In this document: piece by piece, positions 35,357 to 44,238 of the stretch | How the letters are laid out: every line of letters begins with the position of its first letter | How positions within the stretch are numbered: the stretch's first letter is position 1 | DNA from: Halobacteriovorax sp. DA5 | GTDB taxonomy: Bacteria > Bdellovibrionota > Bacteriovoracia > Bacteriovoracales > Bacteriovoracaceae | Assembly: GCF_002903145.1 (NCBI RefSeq) | Contig: NZ_PPDJ01000001.1 | Coordinates: 372,001-436,000 of the forward strand | Direction: 5' to 3' | DNA: 64,000 nt | Made by a program: the position numbers and the translations under genes | Notes under the pieces: model-generated | What the model was told of the DNA's origin: nothing | Seen by the model: only the letters and a program-made list of their open reading frames with translations | The model's database searches: none

Positions 35357-36934
35357 ATGGTTAGTCTAAGAGAGAGAATCAAGTACTTCTTTTCTGCGTC
35401 AGTTTATTCTGTTTTGTCTTCAGCAGTTTTTGTCGTTCTATTATTTGCTGTAACACTTCCGGCAATTAACTCAACAGCACGCATTGGAAAGAATGAAAGT
35501 GTTAAAGTTGCGATACATAATGCATATAGTATGGTTAAGTATCTTTATGATGAATCACAAGAGGGGAAGATTACAGAAGCACAAGCAAAGCTTCATGCTA
35601 AAAACCTTCTTCAGGCGCTACGTTTTGATGGAAAGAATTATTTCTTTGTAAGTGATAAGAATCTTAATGTTGTTGCTCATGGTGCAGACCCATATAAAGT
35701 TGGAAATAATATGGCCAAGTATCAAGACGGTAAGGGAACATTTCTTTATAAGGAATTTTTAAAGATTGGTCTTGAAAAAGGGGAAGGCCAACTAACTTAT
35801 TATCGTGCTCTAAAGAAAGAAGGTGATGTAATTGAAAAAACATCTTATATCAAATATTTCGAACCATGGGGTTGGGTAATTGGAACAGGTGTCTATCTAG
35901 ATGATGTTAATGTCGCAGTTTTTGAAGCTAAAAAGAGCACTCTAATTGGACTTATGATTTGTGTTGCTATTGCTCTTGGCCTTTCTTTGTGGAATGCGCA
36001 CTCAATGTATGCAAATTTCATTGCTCCAATTAAGTCAGTCATTAGAAACCTTAAACAAGAATATGTAGAGCTAGAGAGAATCGCTAATAATATTAACTCT
36101 AGTTCGAGACAAATTCTTGATGTTTCAAGTAAGCAAACTGACTCTGTGGATAATGTTGCTGCGGCCATCACTGAAATAAAGTCTATGGTTGATTCAACAA
36201 GAGACAATGCTGATCGATCAAGTGGTCTTGCTAAACATACAGCAAATATTTCAAATGAGTCTAAAGAAAAAATTCTAAGACTTGTGCAGTCTTTTGATAT
36301 CATCAAAAAAGATAACGAAGAGGTAATTCAAGTCATTAGAGACAATAGTGTTCAGTTAAATGATATCTCGAATACAATCAATGATATTCAAGAAAAGACT
36401 GAAGTTATTAGTGATATCGTTTTTCAAACAAAGCTTTTATCTTTCAATGCTTCGGTCGAGGCTGCAAGAGCTGGAGAGCACGGAAAGGGATTTAGTGTTG
36501 TGGCAGAAGAAATTGGGGGACTTGCTAAGGTTAGTGGAGAGTCAGCAATTGAGATCGCTACAATTATTGATGAATCAACTCGTCGAGTGAAAGAGTTAAC
36601 TGATATGACGACAAAGACTGTTGAAAATCTCGTTCAAGTAACAGAGAAAGATTTGCTCGAAGGGCAAAAGTTAATGGCCGATTGTCGTGATGCTCTTGAA
36701 GAGTTGGTTGGTCAGTCAATGGAGTCCTCAAGTATGTGTAATGAAATCCTAGGTGCTCTTTCTGAACAAGAAAATGGTATCGCAGATGTTAATACTTCGA
36801 TTAATACTCTAAATGAGTCGCAATGGCAGCTAAAGAGTTCACAGGAGTCTTCAGCTCGTGAAGTTGAAGATCTAGTTAAGAAGAGTGAACAAATTAAAAC
36901 AGCAGTTGAGAAATTAGAAAAAATCGCAGCATAA
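35357..36934 (+). CDS. Methyl-accepting chemotaxis protein, sCache type
   Basis: The start at 35357 follows AGGAGGA with 6-base spacing and begins [14 protein letters not shown]1 is about 16-38. The extracytoplasmic sensor (about 40-195) has the single-Cache landmarks [28 protein letters not shown] and the [14 protein letters not shown] end. TM2 is about 200-217. The signalling tip is [32 protein letters not shown]. No HAMP repeat is obvious, so it may be a short-linker receptor. Cache-1/2 sensors often detect small organic acids; the ligand is unknown. Confidence 0.94.
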   Translation: MVSLRERIKYFFSASVYSVLSSAVFVVLLFAVTLPAINSTARIGKNESVKVAIHNAYSMVKYLYDESQEGKITEAQAKLHAKNLLQALRFDGKNYFFVSDKNLNVVAHGADPYKVGNNMAKYQDGKGTFLYKEFLKIGLEKGEGQLTYYRALKKEGDVIEKTSYIKYFEPWGWVIGTGVYLDDVNVAVFEAKKSTLIGLMICVAIALGLSLWNAHSMYANFIAPIKSVIRNLKQEYVELERIANNINSSSRQILDVSSKQTDSVDNVAAAITEIKSMVDSTRDNADRSSGLAKHTANISNESKEKILRLVQSFDIIKKDNEEVIQVIRDNSVQLNDISNTINDIQEKTEVISDIVFQTKLLSFNASVEAARAGEHGKGFSVVAEEIGGLAKVSGESAIEIATIIDESTRRVKELTDMTTKTVENLVQVTEKDLLEGQKLMADCRDALEELVGQSMESSSMCNEILGALSEQENGIADVNTSINTLNESQWQLKSSQESSAREVEDLVKKSEQIKTAVEKLEKIAA

Positions 36935-36974
36935 CAAGCTAGTAATTGATTCAAATGGCCCTTATAATAGGGCC

Positions 36975-37661
36975 ATGAATCGAAAAATTTATCTCTTTGA
37001 CTATTTCACTGTAATTGAATCCGAATCACTAAATGTTGAGTTTCATTCTCATATTGCTCAACAGTTGTCTTTCTCCCTAGATTCTTGTCCTTTAAAATAT
37101 GAGACGGAAGAAGGCGTGTTTGAAAAGAGATTTATTTACCTGCCTTCTTTAATAAAGCACAGATTCCTAAGTGAGAGTTGCCACAATTTAACGATTCTAA
37201 TTGATGAAGAAGCCAGCTTCAAACTTGATGTTGAACATATTGATACTAGAGTTCTAAAACTTGAAACGATCAATCGCAAGAGTGTTGAAAGCTTTCTTAA
37301 ACAACTTGGCCTAATATCTAATAAAGAATTGGATGAGAGAATTATCAAGTTATTTCAAATGATTAAAGATTATGAGAACCTTGATGAAGTAAAGTTAAAG
37401 GATTTTGCAAACTCGCTTGCACTTTCGGAAAGTCGTCTTTTACATCTATTTAAAGAAGAGGTTGGTGTAACATTTAGAAAGTATATTCTTTGGCAAAAGC
37501 TTAAGAGGGCGGTTGATGCCCAAGCAGAAGGTCGAAATATTACGGATGTTGCCATCGCTGCTGGCTTTAGTGATTCTGCACATTTCTCAAAGTTTTTTAA
37601 ACAAAGTTTTGGTCTTTCACCAAAAGAAATTTTTAAAAATAGCCAGTTTATACAAGAATAA
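36975..37661 (+). CDS. AraC-family transcriptional regulator
   Basis: This 228-residue protein has an N-terminal ligand-binding region (1-115) and two C-terminal helix-turn-helix units: LKDFANSLALSESRLLHLFKEEVGVTFRKYI and ITDVAIAAGFSDSAHFSKFFKQSFGLSPKEI. The second bears the family's diagnostic G(F/Y)xDxxHFxKxFK pattern. No target operator can be assigned. It lies between the chemoreceptor and a transglutaminase-like gene, both on the same strand. Confidence 0.92.
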   Translation: MNRKIYLFDYFTVIESESLNVEFHSHIAQQLSFSLDSCPLKYETEEGVFEKRFIYLPSLIKHRFLSESCHNLTILIDEEASFKLDVEHIDTRVLKLETINRKSVESFLKQLGLISNKELDERIIKLFQMIKDYENLDEVKLKDFANSLALSESRLLHLFKEEVGVTFRKYILWQKLKRAVDAQAEGRNITDVAIAAGFSDSAHFSKFFKQSFGLSPKEIFKNSQFIQE

Positions 37662-37699
37662 AATATCCAAGATTCGTATTATCTTCTTAAGGAGAATAT

Positions 37700-38392
37700 A
37701 TGAAATCAAAGTTACTCGATCTTAATCACCCCGATATAATCAAATTGAAAGATGAAATTCTAGAGCTTTCTCGAGACGAATCTCAAATCATAGGAGCTTG
37801 CTACCGTTATGTTAGAGATGAGATTAATTTTGGCTATAACTCAAGTGATGATATTACAGCATCTCAAGTATTACGTGACGGCTACGGCCAGTGCAATACC
37901 AAGGCAACACTACTGATGAGTTTACTGACTTCCTGTGGGATTGAGAATAGGCTTCATGGTTTTACGATTGACAAAAAACTACAATACGGAGCAGTTACAG
38001 GATTTTTTTATGCAATCGCTCCTCGTGAAATTCTTCATAGTTGGGTCGAAGTTAAGTATCAAGGAAAATGGTATAATCTTGAAGGTTTTATCCTCGATAT
38101 AGACTATCTGACAGCTATTCAAAAGATGGCCGGAAAGGATGTTCGTTCGTTTTGTGGCTACGGAGTTGCTTGTAAAGATTTACAGAATCCTGAAGTCGAT
38201 TGGAAAGGTGGAAACTCAACTTATATTCAAAAGGAAGGGATCGTAAGAGATTTGGGATTATATGAAACTCCAGATGAGTTTTATCAAAAATATGGAACAA
38301 ACCCTAAAGGAATAAAAAAATTCTTCTATAAATATTTTATTCGCTTCTTGATGAATAAAAATGTTAGTGACATAAGAAATAGACCTGCTTAA
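37700..38392 (+). CDS. Transglutaminase-like cysteine peptidase
   Basis: This 230-residue cytoplasmic protein carries the transglutaminase-core triad: Cys in LRDGYGQCNTKATLLMSLL (about 72), His in HSWVEVKYQGKWYNLE (about 114), and Asp in ILDIDYL (about 133). These proteins act as peptidases or amidases rather than true cross-linkers in bacteria. It starts at ATG with GGAG upstream. A hairpin overlapping its stop may be the terminator. Confidence 0.85.
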   Translation: MKSKLLDLNHPDIIKLKDEILELSRDESQIIGACYRYVRDEINFGYNSSDDITASQVLRDGYGQCNTKATLLMSLLTSCGIENRLHGFTIDKKLQYGAVTGFFYAIAPREILHSWVEVKYQGKWYNLEGFILDIDYLTAIQKMAGKDVRSFCGYGVACKDLQNPEVDWKGGNSTYIQKEGIVRDLGLYETPDEFYQKYGTNPKGIKKFFYKYFIRFLMNKNVSDIRNRPA

Positions 38393-38400
38393 CGCAGGTC
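38382..38400. terminator. Stem-loop at the convergent gene ends
   Basis: GACCTGC, TTAAC, GCAGGTC forms a 7-bp stem that includes the TAA of the transglutaminase-like gene and faces the stop of the glutathione peroxidase gene at 38405. The T-run is interrupted (TTACTTAT), so its strength is uncertain. Confidence 0.5.
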
Positions 38401-38404
38401 TTAC

Positions 38405-38950
38405 TTATAAAATTTCATTTAACTTTGAAGTGATTTTTTCATCAGTTGGAGCAATATCAGGAAAGTAGCGCTCTACAATTTCACCATTCGAATTTAGAAG
38501 AAACTTTTCAAAGTTCCAGTGAATATCATGCTCTTGGCCTGTGATAAGTCCTTTACTAGTTAGAAGTTGCTCAAAGTCAGGCTTATCATTTCTTACAGCA
38601 TCTTTTTTTGTTTCAGTAAGGGCCTTGTATAGAGGATGTTGACCTTCACCTTTAACAATGATCTTTTCATTTACTGGAAATGTCACGTTGTACTCAAGAG
38701 AACAGAATTGCTGGATTTCTTCATTGCTTCCAGGTTCTTGTCCAAGGAATTCATTTGCTGGGAATGCAAGAATCTCAAGTCCCTTGTCTTTGTATTCAGA
38801 ATATAATTTCTGTAATCCTTCATATTGTGGTGTTAGGCCACATTTTGAAGCAACATTAACGATGAGATATGCTTTTGCATTAAAGTCAGGGATCGTCTTT
38901 GTAAGACCTTTTGCATCTTTAAATTGAATTGTATTTAGATTTGTACTCAT
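38405..38950 (-). CDS. Glutathione peroxidase-like thiol peroxidase
   Basis: This 181-residue protein has VNVASKCGLTPQYEGL with peroxidatic Cys37 (not selenocysteine), FPANEFLGQEPGSNEEIQQFC carrying the conserved Gln and a resolving-type Cys, and WNFEKFLLN with the catalytic Trp-Asn. The FC Cys is where thioredoxin-dependent forms keep their resolving residue, so reductant may be thioredoxin rather than glutathione. It protects against peroxides in the cytoplasm. Confidence 0.94.
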   Translation of the reverse strand: MSTNLNTIQFKDAKGLTKTIPDFNAKAYLIVNVASKCGLTPQYEGLQKLYSEYKDKGLEILAFPANEFLGQEPGSNEEIQQFCSLEYNVTFPVNEKIIVKGEGQHPLYKALTETKKDAVRNDKPDFEQLLTSKGLITGQEHDIHWNFEKFLLNSNGEIVERYFPDIAPTDEKITSKLNEIL

Positions 38951-38996
38951 ATTGGTAACCTCCTAAAGATTTTCTATAAGAGGTTACCATAAAGAT

Positions 38997-41171
38997 TTAT
39001 TTAAGAAAGTTGTGGCGTGCCAATTGAAGCTTTTTATAACTTTCAATTAACTTAAGGTGCTTATCGATTCCTTCAAGATTCATACTTGTTGGAGTTAATC
39101 CGTCGAATCGGTTTTCACCTGTTATTGTCTTATTAACTCGATCCATTAACTCTGATCCATACATACGAGTTAGGTTCTCAATGTAATCTTTCATCTCAAG
39201 ATCGTCGCCAAGTTCAATATCAAGTGCAATATTTAATACTTGATAAAAACGTCTTCGCTCAATTGTATTGTCATTAAACGTACCAAGCATTTCTACTAGC
39301 TCTTTTGCATCATCAAATTGTTTTAATGCAAGGTATGTAAGTGCTTTTAACTCGCCAATTACTAATTGTCCCCAAACCGTACTTTCGTCAAATGCCACAC
39401 CAATTAGTTCTGATACAGGCATATAGTTATCAAGAGAACTTTCTTCAAGTTGACCAACTAACTCTGACAAATCCTCTTCATCAAGTGCGTGTAGGTTTAA
39501 AATCGCTTCTCTGTAGTCTAGTGCCTGATTGTGGTTATCCCAAATAAGGTCTTCTGGAAGATAGATTTCAGAATAATTAGGTACCAATATTCGACAAGCC
39601 GCTGCTCCAAGTTCATTGTAGTCAGCAATATATACTTCTTTTTCGAGCTCTTTTAAAATCCCCATCAGGTAGTCATATTCTTCTTGAGTTGTTCCAGAAA
39701 AATTCCATTCATTAAATTCATACTGCGGCTTTCCTGCAAAGAAACGCCAAGAAATGATACCTGTTGAATCAATAAAGTGATCAACAATATTATTATGCTC
39801 TTTGATCGCAAATTCATTAAATGTTGGAGGGAATGTATCATTCATTCCTTCAAAACTTCGTCCTTGGAGAAGTTCAGTAAGTGATCTCTCAAGAGCAACC
39901 TCAAAACGAGGGTGCGCACCAAAAGAAGCAAAGACGCCACCATTTCTAGGGTTCATAAGAGTGACACACATAACTGGAAATTTTCCACCAAGTGAAGCAT
40001 CTTTAACAACGATTGGAAAACCTGCTTCTTCAAGCTTGTTTATACCTTCCATAATCGTTGGATATTTTTCTAATACTGATTTTGGTACATCAGGAAGAGT
40101 AATTTCATCAACAATGATTTGTTTTTTTACAGCTCTTTCAAAAATTTCAGAAAGACATTGTACGCGGGCTTCATATTTTGTATTTCCAGCACTCATCCCA
40201 TTACTTACAAAAAGGTTTGCAATAAGGTTGGCCGGTATATAAACAGTCTTTCCATCTGATTGTCTTTCATATGGAAGAGCACAAATACCGCGCTCATAAT
40301 TTCCTGAGTTCGTATCAACTAAATGTGATGCTGAAAGCTCTCCATCGTTATCATAGGCACAGATAAGTGTTTCATCCATAAGCCCTAGTGGTAAAGAGTC
40401 ATCTTCTGGAATCTCAAACCATTTCTCATTAGGGTAGTGAACAAAGTCTGCATTTGCGATTTCTTCACCAAGATAGTAATCACTGTAGAAATAATTTGTA
40501 CTGATGCGCTCAAGGTATTCCCCAAGAGCAGATGCAAGGGCCGCATCTTTTGTTGCACCCTTACCATTTGTAAAACACATTGGAGAGTCTGCGTCTCTAA
40601 TATGGACAGACCAAACGTGTGGGACTTGGTTACGCCAAGAAGCGATTTCAATTTTAATCCCTAGTCCTGCAAGAAGTTCAGTCATATTAGCGATTGTCTC
40701 TTCAAGAGAACAATCTTTGCCTGGAATCATCGTTTTAGTGTTTTCAACTTCATATTCAAGCTTAACATCGTTTCCTAAAACTTCTTTTGCTTCTATTTTA
40801 AAATCGATTTCATTTTGGATGACTCGCTTAACTGTACAGCGCTCCATTGATGCTAGAATCCCTTTCTTATCTTTTTCAGAAATCGTAGCGGGAAGTTCTG
40901 CATGAATGACAAATGATTGCTTATAGCGATTGTCAGGATCCACAATATTTTGCTGACTGATACGAATATCATCAGTTGGAATATCACGACTATTACAATA
41001 GACCTTCGCAAAGTAGGCTGCACACATGGCAGAGGATGCGAGGAAATAGTCATATGGGCCAGGAGCTGTCCCGTCACCTTTGTAGCGAACAGGCTGGTCT
41101 GAGATGATTTTAAAGTCGTCGAAGCTTGCTTCGATTTTTAGATTGTCGAGGTATTTTACGTTTACTTGCAT
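38997..41171 (-). CDS. OsmC-YcaO fusion protein
   Basis: This 724-residue protein fuses three regions. Residues 1-135 form an OsmC-like domain (SSAMCAAYFAKVYC holds the redox Cys, and MERCTVKRVIQNEIDF is the second conserved block). Residues ~140-570 form a YcaO ATP-dependent cyclodehydratase-type domain with CFTNGKGATKDAALASALGEYLERIS. A helical, TPR-like tail ends at 724. E. coli YcaO, lacking OsmC, is tied to S12 methylthiolation by genetics. No precursor peptide or azoline partner genes lie close by. Confidence 0.93.
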   Translation of the reverse strand: MQVNVKYLDNLKIEASFDDFKIISDQPVRYKGDGTAPGPYDYFLASSAMCAAYFAKVYCNSRDIPTDDIRISQQNIVDPDNRYKQSFVIHAELPATISEKDKKGILASMERCTVKRVIQNEIDFKIEAKEVLGNDVKLEYEVENTKTMIPGKDCSLEETIANMTELLAGLGIKIEIASWRNQVPHVWSVHIRDADSPMCFTNGKGATKDAALASALGEYLERISTNYFYSDYYLGEEIANADFVHYPNEKWFEIPEDDSLPLGLMDETLICAYDNDGELSASHLVDTNSGNYERGICALPYERQSDGKTVYIPANLIANLFVSNGMSAGNTKYEARVQCLSEIFERAVKKQIIVDEITLPDVPKSVLEKYPTIMEGINKLEEAGFPIVVKDASLGGKFPVMCVTLMNPRNGGVFASFGAHPRFEVALERSLTELLQGRSFEGMNDTFPPTFNEFAIKEHNNIVDHFIDSTGIISWRFFAGKPQYEFNEWNFSGTTQEEYDYLMGILKELEKEVYIADYNELGAAACRILVPNYSEIYLPEDLIWDNHNQALDYREAILNLHALDEEDLSELVGQLEESSLDNYMPVSELIGVAFDESTVWGQLVIGELKALTYLALKQFDDAKELVEMLGTFNDNTIERRRFYQVLNIALDIELGDDLEMKDYIENLTRMYGSELMDRVNKTITGENRFDGLTPTSMNLEGIDKHLKLIESYKKLQLARHNFLK

Positions 41172-41356
41172 GGCGCTATAACTACCATAAATAAGTATGT
41201 TATGGCCCTAACGATCTTCCATCCTATAAGAATTACTGCTATTTATCTCATTGTAAGTATGTGAAAATAAATAAATTTAACTTTCTTAAGTTGTCAATTG
41301 TTGCCATTTTGTGGTCTTTATTGCAAAAATGGCCGTGCAATTTAAAGGAGAAGTTA

Positions 41357-41812
41357 ATGAAATCTATCATTCTAATGCTGGCAATGCTGCCTTGCCTTGT
41401 TTTTGGTTATAACCACCCAGATGCTAAAACTCTAATGACTGAATATCAAGATTTCCGTTCAATCGTTTTGCTATTGAAGCATGATTACTTAGTAGGTGAT
41501 TGGTATAAGGCCAAAGATTTTGGTGACACTACGATTATGTGGAATTTAGGTGACGACATAACTGATCGTGAAGTTATTCGTTTCTTTAGAAAAAAAGCAG
41601 ATGGATCAGTTTTTACAGTAACGTATCATCGTTCTGATTATATTGTTGATGGAAGAATTGTTCTTCGTCGTTTTGTTGGACCTGAGCCAACAGGTTGGAT
41701 CAACCATACAATCGATTATGAAACAGGTGAAGAATTAGGCTCACAAGGTTGGTGGCCACTGTTTGATGATTCAGATCATGCATTCATGAAACTATGGGGA
41801 ATCTATTACTAA
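41357..41812 (+). CDS. Exported protein, unknown function
   Basis: The frame is open from 41261, but AAAGGAG 6 bases before ATG 41357 makes the 151-residue form likely. It begins MKSIILMLAMLPCLVFG, a signal peptide. The mature part holds DYLVGDWYKAKDFGDTTIMWNLGDD and GWWPLFDDSDHAFMKLWG, rich in Trp and Asp. It has no clear family and no Cys in the mature part. A strong terminator follows. Confidence 0.72.
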   Translation: MKSIILMLAMLPCLVFGYNHPDAKTLMTEYQDFRSIVLLLKHDYLVGDWYKAKDFGDTTIMWNLGDDITDREVIRFFRKKADGSVFTVTYHRSDYIVDGRIVLRRFVGPEPTGWINHTIDYETGEELGSQGWWPLFDDSDHAFMKLWGIYY

Positions 41813-41823
41813 TAAATAGAAAA

Positions 41824-41850
41824 TAAAGCCTACAAAAGTAGGCTTTTTTT
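41824..41850 (+). terminator. Terminator after the exported protein gene
   Basis: AAAGCCTAC, AAAA, GTAGGCTTT is a 9-bp stem with a long T-run, directly downstream of the stop at 41812. It separates this gene from the OmpW-like gene. Confidence 0.92.
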
Positions 41851-41941
41851 TATTTTTATTTTTATCTCTGATCTGTCTCATAAAAAATTAAAAACTCTTT
41901 TGTTACTTTTTTATTATAAAAAAAATACACAAGGAGTTTTT

Positions 41942-42535
41942 GTGAAAAAAACATCAATCATTTCAATTCTATTTTTCTTAATGTTCAATTCTTTTTCATT
42001 CGCGCAGGAAAACGCGATGGTGCGTGTTAGAGCGCTAGGTGTAAGCCCTGATGTTAGTGATAATATCGGTGGTAATATTGCAATTAATAACGAATCAGTA
42101 CCTGAAGTCGATTTCTCTTACTTCTTCCATCCAAACTTTGCTGTTGAATTAATTCTTGCAACAGCAACTCATGATGTAAATCTTAACGGAACAGGAAGCC
42201 TTGGAAGTGTTTCTCTTCTACCTCCAACATTACTTGCTCAGTACCATATGGATTTTGGTATGTTTAAACCATATGTAGGAGCAGGGATCAACTACACAAT
42301 CTTTTATGGAGAAGTTCCTGGAGACATGGCCTCAACAAAGTACGATGATTCATTTGGATATGCATTACAGCTTGGTACAGATATCAAGGTTGCACAAAAT
42401 ATGTATCTAAACTTTGACGTAAAAAAACTTTACTTACAAACAGATGCAACAGTTGATACTGGATCTGGAGTTGTGAAGGCTGAAGTTGATATCGATCCTC
42501 TCCTTGTTGGTGTCGGTATTGGTTTTAGATTCTAA
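41942..42535 (+). CDS. OmpW-family outer-membrane beta-barrel protein
   Basis: GTG at 41942 after AAGGAG gives a signal peptide VKKTSIISILFFLMFNSFSFA and a 197-residue protein. The mature protein has the OmpW barrel pattern: MVRVRALGVSPDVS, SYFFHPNFAVELILATATHDV, LLPPTLLAQYHMDFGMFKPYVGAGINYTIFYG and GVGIGFRF at the end (terminal Phe for BAM recognition). OmpW proteins form small hydrophobic channels. A possible terminator stem-loop follows at 42549. Confidence 0.92.
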   Translation: MKKTSIISILFFLMFNSFSFAQENAMVRVRALGVSPDVSDNIGGNIAINNESVPEVDFSYFFHPNFAVELILATATHDVNLNGTGSLGSVSLLPPTLLAQYHMDFGMFKPYVGAGINYTIFYGEVPGDMASTKYDDSFGYALQLGTDIKVAQNMYLNFDVKKLYLQTDATVDTGSGVVKAEVDIDPLLVGVGIGFRF

Positions 42536-42548
42536 GACTCTAAAATGG

Positions 42549-42572
42549 GGGAGGCTATGTGGCGTAGCCTCC
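42549..42572. terminator. Stem-loop after the OmpW-like gene
   Basis: GGAGGCTA and TAGCCTCC are separated by a 8-base loop and lie 14 bases after the stop. There is only a short T-run (ACTTTAAATTCT), so termination is plausible but not proven. Confidence 0.5.
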
Positions 42573-42628
42573 ACTTTAAATTCTCTCAAATGATTTGCAC
42601 CCGTTAATATTTCCTGTATCATTTTTCT

Positions 42629-43195
42629 ATGATGGAATTTGAAATTAGAATCTTAGAAGGCAAAGAATTTGATAAGTATTATCAGGCACACAAAGAAACA
42701 GTCTTTGAAGAAGACCATAGTTATGTTCTTTGGGATATTCTCTCAGAAGAAGAATTAACTAATATCAAAAGACTAAAAGAGAATATGGGGAGTCCATATC
42801 AACTTTGTCTTGCGGCATTCGATAAAGATGAGAATTTCGTTGGCTGGAGTTGGGGCTTTCAAGAAAATAGTACAACTTACTATATGTGCAATTCGGCCGT
42901 ACTACCTGAGTATCGTCGCCATGGTATCTATGGGGCCATGCTTGATAAGACTCTCGCAATCCTTGAAGCAGAAGGATTTCAGATGGTCTACTCTCGCCAC
43001 TGCGCTACTAATAATGCCGTTATTATTCCAAAGCTTAAGGCCGGCTTTCTTATTTCTAAAATGGAACTAGATGATAAATTTGGTGTTCTCATTCATCTTC
43101 ATCACTATTTCAATGAGAAGAGAAAGAGAGTTATGGATTATCGTGCCGGGCAAATTAAACCCGACACTGATATTAAAAAACTATTTAAAATTTAA
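42629..43195 (+). CDS. GNAT N-acetyltransferase
   Basis: This 188-residue protein has a GNAT core with FVGWSWGFQENSTTYYMCNSAVLPEYRRHGIYGAMLDKTLAILEAEGF, where the YRRHGIYGAM stretch is the acetyl-CoA-binding loop. The substrate is unknown. A second in-frame ATG follows immediately (MMEF), and either could be used. It overlaps the convergent exported protein gene by 4 bases. Confidence 0.85.
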   Translation: MMEFEIRILEGKEFDKYYQAHKETVFEEDHSYVLWDILSEEELTNIKRLKENMGSPYQLCLAAFDKDENFVGWSWGFQENSTTYYMCNSAVLPEYRRHGIYGAMLDKTLAILEAEGFQMVYSRHCATNNAVIIPKLKAGFLISKMELDDKFGVLIHLHHYFNEKRKRVMDYRAGQIKPDTDIKKLFKI

Positions 43196-44139
43196 CGTAC
43201 ACAATAGTAATTCATTACTTTTGCATTTACTGACCATGGATCACGCACTGGTGACGGATTCATTAGTCCTGGATGATAAACCTTTCCGCCACGTAGGGCC
43301 CAAATATTTTGGTGGATAGAAATACCTCCGTTCCAGTCTCCGTAGGCATCAATGGCCTCAAGCTCTGATCCATTAGGAAGTCTTGCATACATATTGTCAC
43401 AAGCTTGTTCTGCTTGTCTTAGTGAGTTTACTCTTCCGATTGAGCCATTATGCGTTCCAATGATTGTCAGTTTTCTACCATTTACTCTTAGAGTAGAAGG
43501 GAATTTTGTTCTTTGGAAATCTTCAAACATACGTGAAGCAATTTGAGACATCACAACAGAAGGTTGCCCAATTCCTTGATAGTTTTTAGTAGAACCATCT
43601 GAGCCTACAAGAGTAAGAGTTACTTGAATATTTCCGCGACAGTTTGGAGCAAAAGAGTATGATCCATAGGCCATGTAATCAACAAGTGCACCAGCATTAT
43701 CAGGAATCCAACCAGGCCTTTGACCATTGTTGATTGAATTAAAAATATAACGAATATTATTCATTTGGACGAATTCTAGTTTTCTATCAACTACTGGAAA
43801 ATCACGGTAGTAACCATCAAAGTAAGCCTTTAGTGTATTTTCAAGAGTTACATCAAGATACTTATGTTGAGTCGCTAGTCTTACGTTCTTGTCATATAAA
43901 GCATCGAAAGTAACAAGCATCTGTAGCGCTTCACTACCTTTTGCTCCAGATTGCATAAGCTCTGAGGCAAGGCCAGTCATCTCACTCATATACTCAGTTC
44001 GAGTTTGTGAGTAGGCTTGCTTATAAGCACACAGATCCGCTCCTCTTACAAAAGGGATTGATGACCAGATACGGGCCGCTTGAGCTTGTGCACTAATTCC
44101 AATAAGAGCTAGTAGAGCTAGGGATTTCAACTTCTTCAT
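43192..44139 (-). CDS. Exported protein with Cys-paired C-terminal domain
   Basis: This 315-residue protein has a signal peptide (1-21, ending AQA). The final ~85 residues read AEQACDNMYARLPNGSELEAIDAYGDWNGGI, then NIWALRGGKVYHPG and a terminal MNYYCVR. The layout recalls lectin-like/FGE-type or DUF1566 folds in which RLP(T/N) and W-rich loops recur, but I cannot confirm it. Residues 30-190 are helical with a single Cys pair. The function is unknown. Confidence 0.6.
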   Translation of the reverse strand: MKKLKSLALLALIGISAQAQAARIWSSIPFVRGADLCAYKQAYSQTRTEYMSEMTGLASELMQSGAKGSEALQMLVTFDALYDKNVRLATQHKYLDVTLENTLKAYFDGYYRDFPVVDRKLEFVQMNNIRYIFNSINNGQRPGWIPDNAGALVDYMAYGSYSFAPNCRGNIQVTLTLVGSDGSTKNYQGIGQPSVVMSQIASRMFEDFQRTKFPSTLRVNGRKLTIIGTHNGSIGRVNSLRQAEQACDNMYARLPNGSELEAIDAYGDWNGGISIHQNIWALRGGKVYHPGLMNPSPVRDPWSVNAKVMNYYCVR

Positions 44140-44215
44140 AATATCTCCAATTTGCCTGATTATAGGGGGATATCAAAATTTATCATAGTTACTCGATAAA
44201 ATTTATACGTATAAA

Positions 44216-44232
44216 GGCCAGCTATGCTGGCC
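44216..44232 (-). terminator. Stem-loop after the PAP2 gene
   Basis: GGCCAGC and GCTGGCC with a 3-base loop lie just past the stop at 44239 and are followed on the minus strand by TTTAT. The short T-run makes this a moderate terminator. Confidence 0.6.
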
Positions 44233-44238
44233 TCAGTT

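Noticed and set aside
39802..40242. 146-codon plus-strand ORF inside the OsmC-YcaO gene
   Set aside because: It is antisense to a strongly supported gene with full domain content; no ribosome site and no domain in the ORF.
38997..41171. A RiPP cluster built around the YcaO protein
   Set aside because: No precursor peptide, dehydrogenase or leader-binding gene within several kilobases; the fused OsmC and tail point to a housekeeping type.
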